NCBI GenBank assembly: GCA_963691705.1
Contig: OY829542.1
Coordinates: forward strand, 53,299,002-53,363,001
Reading direction: 5' to 3'
Length of the DNA stretch: 64,000 nucleotides
DNA from: Viola odorata
Taxonomy: Eukaryota > Streptophyta > Magnoliopsida > Malpighiales > Violaceae
How positions within the stretch are numbered: position 1 is the stretch's first letter; every line of letters starts with the position of its first letter. Positions 46,997 through 58,590 of this stretch are shown piece after piece. The notes beneath the pieces were generated by a model. It searched no databases. It saw only the letters and a list, made by a program, of their open reading frames with translations, and had not been told where the DNA came from. Made by a program: the position numbers and the translations under genes.

Positions 46997-48760
46997 TCCG
47001 CCCCCGAACACTTCCATTTTTCCAGCCCCCGAAAAGGGGCACTGAACAATTTACTGCTTTTTGTTTAATTATTTTTGTACTGAACTACCTTTTTTTTCGA
47101 TCCCCCCGCATTGAGGACAATGCGCTGCCTAAGTGTGGGGAGGGATTTATATTTGCTATGTTGCATGATTGCATGTTTAAATTCTCGTTTGTTGCATGAC
47201 TGCATGATTCTCGGATTTTATTTTTCGGATTTTTCATTTTAGCCATGCTAGGAAAAATTTTCCCACTGCCAGTTTTCAAACCCTTGTTCATAACATGCAT
47301 GTTTTGCTTTCGATACACAGAAAAAGCATGACACTCATCGCATCTGCACCTAAGCATGCATTTTTATGGCCTGCTAGCCCTTATATCCATATCTAGACCA
47401 CGACACCAGTAGTCATGATTTGAACCCGCGAGCATACTTGAGCTTCATGCCTGTTATTCTTTGAGCGAAAATGCTTAGCTAGGCACAGTCTAGGTTTGCA
47501 CTATATCCCTGGGTATAGTCACTGTTAGGACATGGGAAAGCTTAGATAGGACGAAAAGCTTCGCATCAATGTTTCTTTGTTTCTCTTCTCCCCCTCTCTC
47601 TCTCTTTTATTTTCGAGCCCCCGACATTCCCCTTCCTTTCATATTCTTTCCTGACCATTCGTATTTTCTTGATCTTTTTCCTTGGCAGGTGAGGTAGCAA
47701 TTATTGAGGGTAACGTCGAGGGCTAGACACCCGAAGAGCGCGCAGACAAGTTCAAGTGTGGGGAAGCAGGCAAAAGCAAAAAGGCTTCAGAGCAGAAAGC
47801 AGAGATCTAGGGCAAGAAAAAGCAGAAAGCCGAAAAAGAAATTCAACGCATTTCGAGCCCTAGACCATTCCAAAGCTTCGAGCCCCAGAAAAGTTCAAGT
47901 GTGGGGAAGCGAAAAAGAAGTCACCATCGATGCAGGAAGCAGACCAAGGGCAAGCACCGAACGAAAAACTAAAAGTCCTATGCCCAGAGGAAGCAGAGTT
48001 TTGTAACTGCTTCGTACCCCCCCCCCCCTCTTCTAATCCTTCTAAAAAAAACAAAAAACAAAAAAAAAAAGAGAATAAAAAGGAGAGGGGTATTAATCAA
48101 GCAAAAAGTGCATCCGCATCCGAAGCCTCCACAGCAAGCAAGTTTTCCTGCCCTCGAAAGAAGACCTCTGTCTAGCCCCCGAAACATCTCGTGCCCTCAA
48201 TGAAAGCTGCCTTGCCACTTCGCCTTTTTCCTATGCCAGGGAATCCATCCACGTTATATCTGGTCCTTTCTTTTCTTTCCTTCTTTTCTCCCCTCATTTC
48301 TCTTCTATTCATCTCCTACTTCTCTCCTCCACATTTCTAGCTCTTCGCACCCTTTTCTTTCTCTTTGCTGGTGCGTAGTCTCTTCCGATCGTTGATTGCC
48401 TATGCATGTGTTCTACAGTACTCGGATTGACTTGCAAACCATATGCTTGTGTTGTGTTATTTGCATTCTTGAGTGATAGCCTAAACACGTATTATATTCT
48501 GAGTATGAGTGCAAATACACATCGTTGTGAGGACTGCTGGTGATTAGGTTAGGTATGGGAAAGTCTGGTTGGTAGGGTCGTTATTCTGCCAGCCGGATGC
48601 AGGTGCTTTTCTAGGTCGGGATTTGTTTTGTTTGGGTGTTGCTTGTAGGATGGCGTGCCGATTCTGTGTATTGGGATTTGACTATGTATGCTAATGGATA
48701 AGGTGGTTTTCTAATTTTGTTTATGCTCGAGGGCGAGCATAGGGGCAGTGTGGGGATGTA
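46997..48760 (+). other. Athila 3' non-coding tail with repeated polypurine-like motifs
   Basis: No credible ORF is seen. It has low-complexity A- and C-runs (48018-48075) and repeated cgagccc(c/t)gaa-like motifs. The motif AAGTGTGGGG occurs at 47131, 47754 and 47897, and CAGTGTGGGG at 48746, just before the 3' LTR. Confidence 0.7.
48746..48760 (+). other. Polypurine tract of the Athila element
   Basis: cagtgtggggatgta directly precedes the 3' LTR start (48761); this is the expected plus-strand primer position. Confidence 0.65.
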
Positions 48761-50355
48761 TGATAGCATGCTTCATGACCTAGATTTTACCCTCTTTTGT
48801 AGCCTTTTCGGGGGCTTCATGTTGCCATTTGACCCTTATTACGATCTTATTTGCAGAATGACATCAAAAGAGGGAAAAGAGCAAAAAGAAGCAATTTCGG
48901 AGCAATTCTGAGGAATTCCAGCTTCAAGGCCTAGAAGGGAGGATGCTTTCAAGGCCTCGACGCGAACCAGACCAGTGCGCTGTCTCTAGGTCTCGACAGC
49001 TCCGCATCTTCCTCCAAAGACAGCATCTTTAAAGATCCGCACGGAATCCCATGCGCTTCTAGAAGGCAGCAACGTGGCAGGAATCCCAGAATATTCCTTT
49101 TGCAAGGACATGTGTTGTCACCTCCTCATTGCCCTTATCTATTTTGTCTCCTAGCTAGTATTAGGCTATAAAAGCATAGTGCTAGGGTTTTTGTAAGGAC
49201 GGCTGGTCCTAAGGATATTTTCTTACATTAATTTCAGCACACATTCTCTTAGGATAATCTCCTCTCCTTGAAGAACAGCCTTTATGATTCAGCTCTCCTT
49301 TGATTATTAATTAATCCATCGGTTCCTTCTAATCCTTTGCTATTTCCTTTTGTTATTTTATGACTACTTATATCTATTGTTTATATTATAGTATGAGTAG
49401 CTAAACACCACCCTTCTTAGTGAAGGGTGTTTAATGGGTTGAAAAGGTTTGGCTAAGAGGTCTAATGCATGCTTAATATATTCTCTTGTTCACATGACTA
49501 TTTACCGATTTAATTCCATGCTTGCTTAGGAATATTAATGGCTTGATCATCTGTTAGTATACCTACGTAAGTAACGTCATATTCCAGGGTTATACCTGAC
49601 GCGAAGCCCTAGAATTGGAGCAGACACCTAGGGGAGGCAGCGCGAGAGGCCTCACCTAGGGGTAAACTGTCATCTAGGGTATGCAATACGGGTCTGACAA
49701 GCTGAGCTATTGCGCCCTAGATCTGTCTTACCTCTCCTTCATGGGCGTTCAGAGTTTAGCCTCCCTACTTCGAGCCCTAGACAGGCCGGACGGTCAAGGC
49801 TGCTTCCTGATGACAAGGGAAGTAGCTGGGAGGATGGCTGAACGTCAAGGTCACCTCATATGTGGAAACGGGGGGTGACTTCTAGCTACGAAGGTAAGTA
49901 GGGGATGCGGTGTGGAAACGCGGTCCCTATAGCAGGTCTGTACATGAGTCTGGAACATTTTTGCACCAATGACTAGCCAACCTAGAAAACAACCCAATGG
50001 AACACCTTTCGCTAAGATCTATTCTCATCTGATTAATATCTCTTTTACTACGTTTCTAGCCCTCGAAGTGTTTACATTTCTTGCCCTGGATTACATTTTG
50101 CTTTCATGCCCTAGATAAATACTTTACAATTCTGTTTTGTTAGCTCCCACACTCTGCGTTGGTTAATTTATTAGCCAACATTAAACCCCCCCCCCTAGTG
50201 TTACTACAATTCGGTCTGTTGCATATCACCTTGTCATACATCTTCATTAGCAAACTTGTCCTTCTATCTCTGTGGTTCGACCCTGTCTTGCCCCTATACA
50301 CATTTACTTGTGCATCTAGGCACCAGGAAAATATATTATATTTGAGTGACGATCA
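48761..50355 (+). repeat. Athila 3' LTR (1595 bp)
   Basis: Matches the 5' LTR with about 14 substitutions seen by eye. A 27-bp stretch at about 49566-49592 is replaced by one base in the 5' LTR. It is followed by the ATCAT duplication. Confidence 0.93.
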
Positions 50356-50696
50356 ATCATGTAAATTTTTTCCTCAACGGTCTCTACAAATGCATCAACA
50401 ACCTCCTCCTCCTCAATCCCAACTGAATCCTTCACAATCACACCCATAGAATCGTCGAACACTCCCACGCTATCGTACTGCGAGTCTTCCCAGTAATTGA
50501 CACCCTTCATTTCTCTAACAGAGCACGGATCAATTTTTGGCCCAAAAATAGGAAGAGAACAAAGAAGAGGAAACAAAGTTAACCAAACAAGAGGAGCACA
50601 AAGAGTGAAGCGAAATCGAAGACGCTCCAAACAAAATTCAAAAGGAGTTTGAGTTTTCAGAGGGAGAATTGAAATTTCGTTTCCCTCCCAAGCCAT
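50356..50696 (-). pseudogene. Unknown minus-strand gene, upstream part (split by the Athila element)
   Basis: An ORF from ATG at 50696-50694: MAWEGNEISILPLKTQ, then a hydrophobic stretch (FTLCAPLVWLTLFPLLCSL), then MKGVNYWEDSQYDSVGVFDD and an acidic EEEEVVDAFVETVEEK. It reaches the target duplication in frame with the piece at 37159-36944. The hydrophobic part could instead be an intron ending in gttag before GAAATGAAGG. The family is not recognised. The Athila insertion after codon 112 or so must abolish the normal product. Confidence 0.45.
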
Positions 50697-50939
50697 TTCT
50701 CCTCTGATTTGCGTCTGATGAAATCAACTTTCCCAAACGAGACAGACTTGACAGGCTAGAGAGAGAAGGGATGACTGAAAATATTTTTTTATTCAAAACG
50801 ACGGTTAATTAAAAACGGAAGGAGTATAATAGTTAAAATTAATTAATATATTAATTACTAGTGTAAAATAATTAAAAATATGTTAATATATATATATAAT
50901 AAATACAGACTAATTATATAGTGAAAAAAGAAAATCTAA
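50697..50939. other. Upstream region of the split unknown gene
   Basis: AT-rich. A cggaaggagta motif near 50816 resembles a Stowaway right end, but no left end was found. Confidence 0.4.
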
Positions 50940-51163
50940 AATTAGCGACGACTAACTTGTCGATAATCTACACGCACAGATTATCGACGAGTTGATGCCG
51001 TCAATAACGTGCGCACATAGATTATCGACGGGTTGGTCCTATCAATAATATTGGCGCGCTAAAAAAACCATATTGACGGACTTCCCGTTGATAAAAGGTG
51101 AAACCCATCGTAAATTATCGACGGCCCGTCCATATAAGCTTTGTTTTTTTTTTTGGTAGTGGA
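50940..51163. mobile_element. CACTA-type transposon right end (fragment)
   Basis: The right edge read inward is CACTACCAAAAAAAA (51149-51163). It is preceded by at least five subterminal copies of a motif around ttatcgacg or its inverse (about 50943-51122), a pattern typical of CACTA elements. No left end was found in the window. Confidence 0.55.
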
Positions 51164-51237
51164 GAATTAAGAAAAAGTAGTTTTTAAAGTTTAAATTTAT
51201 TTTAAAATTATAATTATTAAAATATTACTCTCTCCTT

Positions 51238-51487
51238 CCCCAATTAAATGTCTTTCTCACATCCCAATATTCAGTAGGGAACGCATATCGAGGAGGCCGG
51301 ATGAGGTATTATTTGACCCCAAAAAATTTCGTACTTTTTTTCGAACGTACGTTAATCCTTAACGTACTTCCGAGAAAAAATTCGGGGCAAAATTGTCTCA
51401 AATAGTGACTGTTCCGGCCGTCTTAAGGTACGTTCCGAAACAGTAAAAGCAAAAGCTAAAACGACGTTTAATTGGGGAAGGAGGGAG
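51238..51487. mobile_element. Stowaway-type MITE (250 bp)
   Basis: Starts CTCTCTCCTTCCCC and ends ggggaaggagggag, with TA on each side (51236-51237, 51488-51489). It is the inverse-orientation relative of 57172-57431. Confidence 0.85.
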
Positions 51488-52405
51488 TAATATTTTATAT
51501 ATATTGTTTATGTCATGTAGGCGTGTACGATGTTGTTTCATTGAAAAGTGTGTCAAATAAACAACCCTAATAGAGGAGGGAAAAAGATAAATTGTTAAAA
51601 AAATATGGGAACTACATATGGATATTTATTTACAGCAGCGACATGGAAATTAGGACGAAAAATATCATTAATCTAATAGTTAATAATAATGTGTGGCTAA
51701 GGCTAAGGATGATGAGGCTGTCATATACATCAGCCGATGATGAGGCTGTCATATACAGCAGCCGGCCGGAGAAATGAGGCAAGTGGATACAAAGACTCTG
51801 CGTTTTGCATTAATTAATCAATTCATCCACACAAATAATTAGAAGTGATGAAATCACCAGCCAAGTGGATAAATAGAAAGAACATAAAATATTTTTCAAA
51901 GATTCCTATCAACAACACATACGTAGCAAGTGCCGCCTTCCTTAATCTAACCGGCACCAGTTCTCTAAAAAATGCCAATTTAAGTAATTTGCTAGTGGCG
52001 CTAGAGGACTATGGTATGGAGTAAAAATTCAACATTCCATTCAAAACAGCTGGGATCGTATTGATTTTTTTTTAAATAAAAACGTGTGATGGGACTGCTA
52101 AATGCATAAAATAAATACTCCATCCCTAATGATTTAGCTGTCTAATAAAATTATAGTATTTGTTTGACTTTTTCAATTATGCACAGCGGTCATCAGATGA
52201 GACATGAGACAACACGAACCGGCGGTGGTGGGTCGTTCCGGTCAGACGAGGCGCCCCCCTGTTTTGATTTTGCTGAACTTTTGGAATGTCTAAAAAAGTG
52301 AATTACTACACAACATACAAATACAAAGGCATCATATCCTTATCCAAAAAGTCACATCACACGTCGGTTATTGGTACTTTACTAGGTATAGTGGACTAAT
52401 AGATA
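51488..52405. other. Intergenic, includes one arm of a local duplication
   Basis: A short repeat atgatgaggctgtcatatac occurs twice (about 51708 and 51738). The part 52160-52260 resembles 53580-53700. No gene was recognised. Confidence 0.5.
52160..52260. repeat. Local duplicate block, copy A
   Basis: gtttgactttttcaattatgcacagcgg and, further on, gtggtgggtcgttccggtcag with gcgcc are paralleled at 53580-53700. The two copies are diverged and separated by about 1.4 kb that includes a MITE. Confidence 0.65.
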
Positions 52406-52960
52406 CTCCCTCCGTTATATAATAGTTGTCGTTCCGATAAGAATCACGAGTTTTAAGAGAAGGAGCCACGTGTCGTGCTTTGCTTCGTCCTCAACAGTCT
52501 CTCTCTCTCTTCTCTGCAACTCTCTCTCTCTTCTTTGCTTCTCTTCTTTAAATCCAAACTTTTCCAAAAAAATCACAAAATATATCAATATTCATATCAT
52601 TTGAATCCTCAATTCCACCATAACAATCCTATATTTTTTGTTTGATTTTTGGTCTTGTGGTTAAGGAAATAAGAAAGGAAATGGAGGAGATGGAGTGAGG
52701 AGTGAGAGTGAGGAGTGAGAAGGTTTGTTGTCAGAGACAACGTTGGAGTGAGAAGATGGAGCAGAAGCAAAGTATGGTCCACTAAGTTTTTTCATTTCCA
52801 TAAAAGCCCGTGTGACACGTCGTTTTTGACCGAATGACGAGTAGTTTCAGGGACAAAATTGTAAAACCAGAAAGTAAGTGGGCACGTTTATCTAAAGCGA
52901 CAAGTAATATCAACTAGTGAAAAAAGGCCCAAAACGACAGGTATTTTATAACGGAGGGAG
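52406..52960. mobile_element. Stowaway/mariner-type MITE, long form (555 bp)
   Basis: Left CTCCCTCCGTTATATAATA and right, read inward, CTCCCTCCGTTATAAAATA, with TA on both sides (52404-52405, 52961-52962). The interior is unrelated to the other Stowaway elements here; it has CT-rich tracts and a purine-rich GAGTGAGGAG array (52690-52740). No transposase. Confidence 0.85.
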
Positions 52961-52962
52961 TA

Positions 52963-53860
52963 TATAAGTAATTCATTGGTTGTTTAACTGGTAGTAAATA
53001 TATCAATAAAAATCCGAACTTAGGTTCGAATCTCACTCCACCGTATCAAAATAAAAAGTACATATGGTAGTACTTGACCGTTAAAACTTAAATTTACATT
53101 AAAAAAGCCCTTATATTTAAAATTTTACAATATCAACCTATAAGTTTTCTAAAAGTTGTAATTGTAATTTTAAAAAAAAACAATTAAATAATTAATCATT
53201 ATTACAATAACAACAATCAAACTCATAATCTTTTTTCATAACAATGAAATACATTAACCAATTAAACTATATTGTATGCTGCTGCCATCGTAATCTTTAT
53301 AATAGTTAAATGAATTCAAATGAAATTGTAAAGAATAGTACATATTTATGAAATCTGGTTAAATTTTGAGTACTCTATCCTCCTTTTTTTTCTTTCTTTC
53401 TTACTTTCTATGATACGCACACATCAACACCACTAATGGTAAAAGTAGATGGACCCTATCGCCTCTTCTGGATGGTTTTGCCTTTTTGGAGTGATTGTTT
53501 TTTTGGTTTTATATACTACTAAAAATATATCAATTAAAAAAAAATAAAAATGTTAGAGCATTACTGTGGCCAGATAGTTCGTTGGTTTGACCTTTTCAAC
53601 TATGCACAACGGAGTGGCAACTTGCCGGTAGTTACTACTCCACTTACTAGTGGTAGTGGGTCGTTCCGGTCAGACAGGGCGCCGCCGTGTTTCGATTTTG
53701 GTTTTTTTTGAGTTGTCTATCCTTGTCCAAAAACTCACATGTCAAAATCATCCATGACCCAAACAAGGACAAACAATTGACTTTAAAATTATTTTAGACA
53801 TTTTAGTTTAAAATTAGTTCGAAAAATTATGCCAAAAGATTCCAATGATATTTGTTTAAG
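52963..53860. other. Intergenic AT-rich, includes the second duplicate block
   Basis: No gene was recognised; the block at 53580-53700 is copy B of the local duplication. Confidence 0.5.
53580..53700. repeat. Local duplicate block, copy B
   Basis: gtttgaccttttcaactatgcacaacgg, then agtgggtcgttccggtcagac and gcgccgccgtgtttcgatttt, parallel 52160-52260 with about 80 percent identity where alignable. Confidence 0.65.
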
Positions 53861-56030
53861 GAATATTGTTACTCGATTTTTAACGTTTTTATCGTAAATA
53901 TATGCGCATTTTTATCATTCATCCTATTATTAATTTTTAATATCAATCATATTTTTATTTATTATTTTTGTCGTTTATTTACTATTTATTATTATTTTAT
54001 TTCGTGTCATTTTATTTTATTCCGTATTTTAGTAATTTTCTGTTCGAGCTTATTGGCTCGAACCAAAAAGATATAAAGCCAACTTTATCAACCCTTATCA
54101 TCAACCATTAAGTGCAGCCTCAATCGCCACCGACCGCCCCGCCGACCGTCCACCCTCGTCAACCCTTGCCATCGCCATTAATGCAGCCACTCATCATTTT
54201 CCTTGATCCTTTCCAAACCGCCTCATCTCCTCCTTCCTGAGCACGCCTCTCTCCCTCTATAAATATCCTCATCAACTAAACTCGAAGAGGGGGACGCCAC
54301 TGCCGCCGATCGCCAGGACCACCACGGACGGCTGAGAGCTCCGACGCGATTTCCTCAAGCAAACAACAATGTAATTCCCTCATCCTCTTGTCTGTTTATA
54401 ATGGATTAATGAATGCTTATGCATGGATTAATTGATGTTTATGCATGGATTAATCGATGATTCTGGTTGGATTAATTCGTGTGGATTAATGAATGTTTGA
54501 TGCTAGATTTAATTGATTTTTGTGGTTGGATCAATTTGGTATTTTGTGGTTGATTAAATTGGTATTTGTTGGCTGGGTTTAATTGATGTTTGCTGGCTTG
54601 GGTGGGTTTACTTTAATTTTTATGGCTGTTTGGGTCGAATTCATGGCTGTTCTATGGGTCTGTTCTTGGATGCGTTTTGGGTCGATTTCATGGCTGGTTT
54701 GTTAGCCTAGTTTTTGGCTGCTGTTTTAGCTTGATTCTGGCTGCCGTTGTGACCGGATTTTGGCTACTGTTTTGGTCGAATCCTTGCTGTTTGTGGGTCT
54801 GTTTTTGGCTGTTTTTGGTTGCGTTTTGGTCGGATTTGGTGGCTGTCGTGGTTGATTGTTTGTTGCAGGGATGGCCGTCGGCAGTGGCGCCGGCGGCTGG
54901 AGGAAGAAGACGACGCTGTTGCTCCATTGCCGCTGCTGGTTGGTTGCTGGCTGCTACTGGTCGGCTGGAGCAAGAAGCTGAAGCTTGGGCTGATGGGTCT
55001 GGGCTGCTGGTTTGTGTCTGATGGGCCGGCCCATTAGGCTGCTGTTTTGGGCCTGGCTACTGGCTGGGTTTGAGCTGCTGGTAGTAGTTGGGCTGGGCTG
55101 GTCTCGGCCCAATAGCTGCTGGTTTGCTTAGCTAGGCCCGTTGATTTATTTTCGTGCTAGTTATCCGATATTTCTATGTTCGTAATAATTAGTGAGTTAA
55201 TCGTTTGTTTGTAATAGTTAGCCAATATTTTGTTTAAACTTTGTAATAATTAGCTCATTATTTTGTTTACTTGCTTGTAATAATTAGTTAATTATTTGCT
55301 TGCTCGTTTATTATTTATTATTGCTTGTGCTGCTAATCTAAGCTTTGTAGGTTAGAATCAATCGGTACCCGCCCTCAAGTACACCTTTCTTATCCTTTTT
55401 ATTTATTCGAAACTTTTCGTACGTTCGTATGCATGATTATTTAGAATTGTTAGAATTTTAATTAATTTGTGGCCGATAAAACTTTATTTTAAGTACTCGC
55501 TTTAATCAACTGTCGTGAATAATTGTATTTTATTTTATTCTTATCTTCATAAATGTGTATCGTGCGCGACTTTGTTTTGATCTTTTAAATCTATTTTGTG
55601 CGCGGTTTCGACCCCACTCCTTGATTTTTTTCTTTTTAACGTTTTTTCAGTATTCATTCAAACGGTACTTTGCTAGTTTATGCATGATGAGGATCACCTA
55701 GTTAATATGATTAATCATGCATGGCCCGATGATGATAGAGGGCGTCTGCTTTAGTAAAGATTAAACGATAATAATTCCGTTAAAAATCAGTCCCGGTCAA
55801 CGCAAATACTAAAGCGACGATTCTTCTGAGGACCCATTTACTTGTTGTTTTAAAATGTTTTAACCCCTCTTTATAAACTGGTAACCTTTTTAATAGATGT
55901 GACTCGAGTGTTTAACACCTTCCCGAGTTCATAAATCGACCCTGAATCGTTGTTCTTGGATTTAGACCCTTTTATTGTGCCTCAGTTTTTATTTCATTTT
56001 CTTTCCTTTTTTCGGACTTAAGATTTCCCT
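53861..56030 (+). other. Retroelement-like or transcribed-leader-like region, unidentified
   Basis: A TATA-like ctctataaatatcc (54258-54271) is followed by GC-rich leader-like sequence. Then come tandem ggattaatTgatg-type repeats (54400-54560), a ttttggctgctgtttt-type low-complexity run (54600-54850), and a GC-rich exon-like stretch after ttgcag (54861-54866). The block 55860-56000, with gactcgagtgtttaacacc and cgaccctgaatcg, reminds me of long Gypsy LTR ends. No LTR pair, PBS or protein domain was found. The ORF at 54677-55021 is low-complexity and not believed. Confidence 0.3.
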
Positions 56031-57171
56031 AAAGCTTTAGAAATAAATAGGGTGATGGTTTCATTGCATTATGTGAGACTAAAATAATGAATTAAGATTT
56101 ATAATGTAATATACTAATAATATATTTTTATTATATCATATTTTATATTTTAAAATCTTATTAATAAAGACTAAAATAATAACATATTCGTGCATCGCCC
56201 GAGTTTGAGACTAGTTCAAAAGGAAAACTAGAACTTCGTTAGGTCCCAACATGACAATGTTATCAATCTCATATCATATCGGCCGATATGGTCGGTACAT
56301 CATATTCCAATACGAAAAATGAGATAGAAAATTTGTTGTACCATTTCGATTTCTATTTCGGTCTATACCAGTCATTTCATTCATATCGGTTGACATTTGA
56401 CTGAAATAGACGGTACTTCTCATCCGAATACTAAAAAATGAATCACAAATTTGTTGAATATTTGTAAATTTCTATATAGTTATATGTATGTATATGTTAA
56501 AAAATAGGATACCGAGATGCTAACCAAAATCAATATTTTGAACATACCAATGGTCAATCTGAGATGCTCACTGTTACGGATTAACAATCTTGGTACACGG
56601 TCCGATTCGGTCCGGTTATGGGACGAAAACCGGAACACACTAGAATAAACGTTTCTAGAAAGCTCTGAAATGAACTGCACCGTTTCTTTACGGTTCGATT
56701 CTTCATATACGATTCGGTCTCAGATCGGTTTCGGTTTTGACCCTTTTTTTTCTTTTTAAATTGTGGTGAACGTGGTTAATGCGGTTCGAACTAATAACTT
56801 AAAGTAAGACAACTATAAATTTAACCAGTAAAACCAAGATTCATTATTGATATGACGAAGCATAAATATTTTATATATATCACATGTATTATATATGTAT
56901 TGTATATAGAAATGGTTTATTCAGTTTATCGATTCGGTTTTGATTTTTAAATAAAAATAAAATCCGGAGCGAGTTGACTGTTTCGGTTTTTGTACAATCC
57001 TAGGTCCCAGCATTCTGATTGGGCTTCGCAGCAATTGGGCCAATCAGTATTCTTTTGTTATTGTTTTTCCACGGAGAAGTACAATGGAAAGTCCAAATAA
57101 GTACAAACGTAAAAAGTGGTGATATTTTTTTAAAAATTATTCCATCTTTTTTGAGAACATACTATATAGTA
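56031..57171. other. Intergenic with degraded repeat sequence
   Basis: Contains tatcggccgatatggtcggtac (56278) and cggtccgattcggtccggtt (56598) motifs that look like decayed DNA transposons without clear ends. No gene was recognised. Confidence 0.4.
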
Positions 57172-57431
57172 CTCCCTCCGTCCTTGAAATGAAGTCGTTT
57201 TAGCTTTTGCTTTTACTGTTTCGGCACGTAGCTTAAAACGGCCGGCAGACGTACTATTTGAGACAATTTTGCCCTTAATTTTTTCTGGAAAGTACGTTAA
57301 GGATTAACGTATGTCCACAAAAAATTTCGGACTTTTTTGGGGTCAAATAGTGCCTCATCCGGCCTCTTCGATATGCGTTCCCTACTGAATATTGGGATGC
57401 GAGAAAGACAAGATTTTAAGGAAGGAGGGAG
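57172..57431. mobile_element. Stowaway-type MITE (260 bp)
   Basis: Starts CTCCCTCCGTCC and ends ggaaggagggag, with TA on each side (57170-57171, 57432-57433). The internal sequence matches the reverse complement of 51238-51487 over most of its length. Confidence 0.88.
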
Positions 57432-58590
57432 TATATACTACTCTATTTATAGAAAATAAATGTTTTAAAGTGCTGGCATTAACATTCAAAATCAAATATA
57501 ATAAAAATATACAAATGAGTTACCTTCTTTTTTTCAAGGCTTAATGTATCTTTTGACCTATACATTTATCAAAAAGTTTTAAATAGCACCTCGCATCACC
57601 AATGTATCAAATTGTATCTTATGTTTGTGCAATGTGTCTCAATTTGCATCCTTTTCCTATTCTCCACGTAATTAAAGAATCTCAAAATTATAAAAATTAA
57701 TATGAAAGTGTTTTGTTAAATATTATTTCTATTAAAAATTTGTAATAAAATCAGATAACATTGAATAAGCTACATGAGAGTATTATGAAAAGTAGTAATG
57801 CAAAAATATTTTTAATTTTTTTTAAAGACATGGAAATAAAAGTTAAAATATGAAGAAAAAACTACATTTAAATAATTTTGGAATTAGCTTTGGTGTATAA
57901 AAAATGAGGCATTAAATAAATATATTATAATGGAGATATTTGTCATTTTAAGAATTATAGGTATATTTCAAGCTGTATTTAAGAAAAAACAATTTCTCGG
58001 ATGATTTTGCAAAACACCATCTATGAATGTTACAAAAAGCTACCATTAGGAGTTTACGAAATTGATTATGTTGCAGGCCTACTAATTAATTAGTAATTGA
58101 CAACGGATTGGACCTGCCTCTGCTGGGCCAAAAGTTCTCCAAACCCAATTAACCAGTGAGATTGGAAAAAAACAGGCCGAATGTCCGATAAATCTGAAAG
58201 TATTTTTGATCGGATTAAAAAAAGTGCAAGAAATCCGAAATTCTCCAAATCCAAACACAACACTCATAGTACAAATACCAAGTGGTGTGGAAAATTTAAA
58301 AATTTAGGACACCAACCCAACGTATGCATATTAATATATATTATATAAAAATATTATTCACAACAATAAAAAAAATAAGTTTCAACTATAATTTTTAATT
58401 TATAAAAAAAAGAACTATATTTTTAAGTATAATTCATTTGAAACGTTAATTCCTAATTAATTTTAGTCTTATAAATACTTTTTACAATTATAATTTACAC
58501 TAAATTTCTTTTTGTCACCAATAATTGCCTAGAATTATAACTAAAAAGGTTAGCCATTGCACGTGGTGAGTCGGACACGTGTCGTGAGGA
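57432..58590. other. Intergenic AT-rich, no gene recognised
   Basis: Only short spurious frames are seen. Confidence 0.5.

Larger units (their letters stand above)
37160..50355 (+). mobile_element. Athila-type Ty3/Gypsy LTR retrotransposon, nearly complete (13.2 kb)
   Basis: Two long LTRs (TGATAGC...GATCA) are flanked by ATCAT. Order: 5' LTR, primer-binding site for tRNA-Asp, gag-pol in one frame, a second large ORF in the env position, a long non-coding tail, polypurine tract, 3' LTR. The tRNA-Asp primer site, protease-RT-RNase H-integrase order and the extra 3' ORF place it in the Athila/Tat group. By eye the LTRs differ at about 14 positions plus one 26-bp length difference, so the insertion is fairly young. 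It interrupts a minus-strand gene. Confidence 0.93.

Noticed and set aside
54677..55021. 114-codon ORF rich in Trp, Phe and Ala
   Set aside because: It lies in low-complexity ttttggctg-type repeats and shows no domain; its composition is explained by the repeat.
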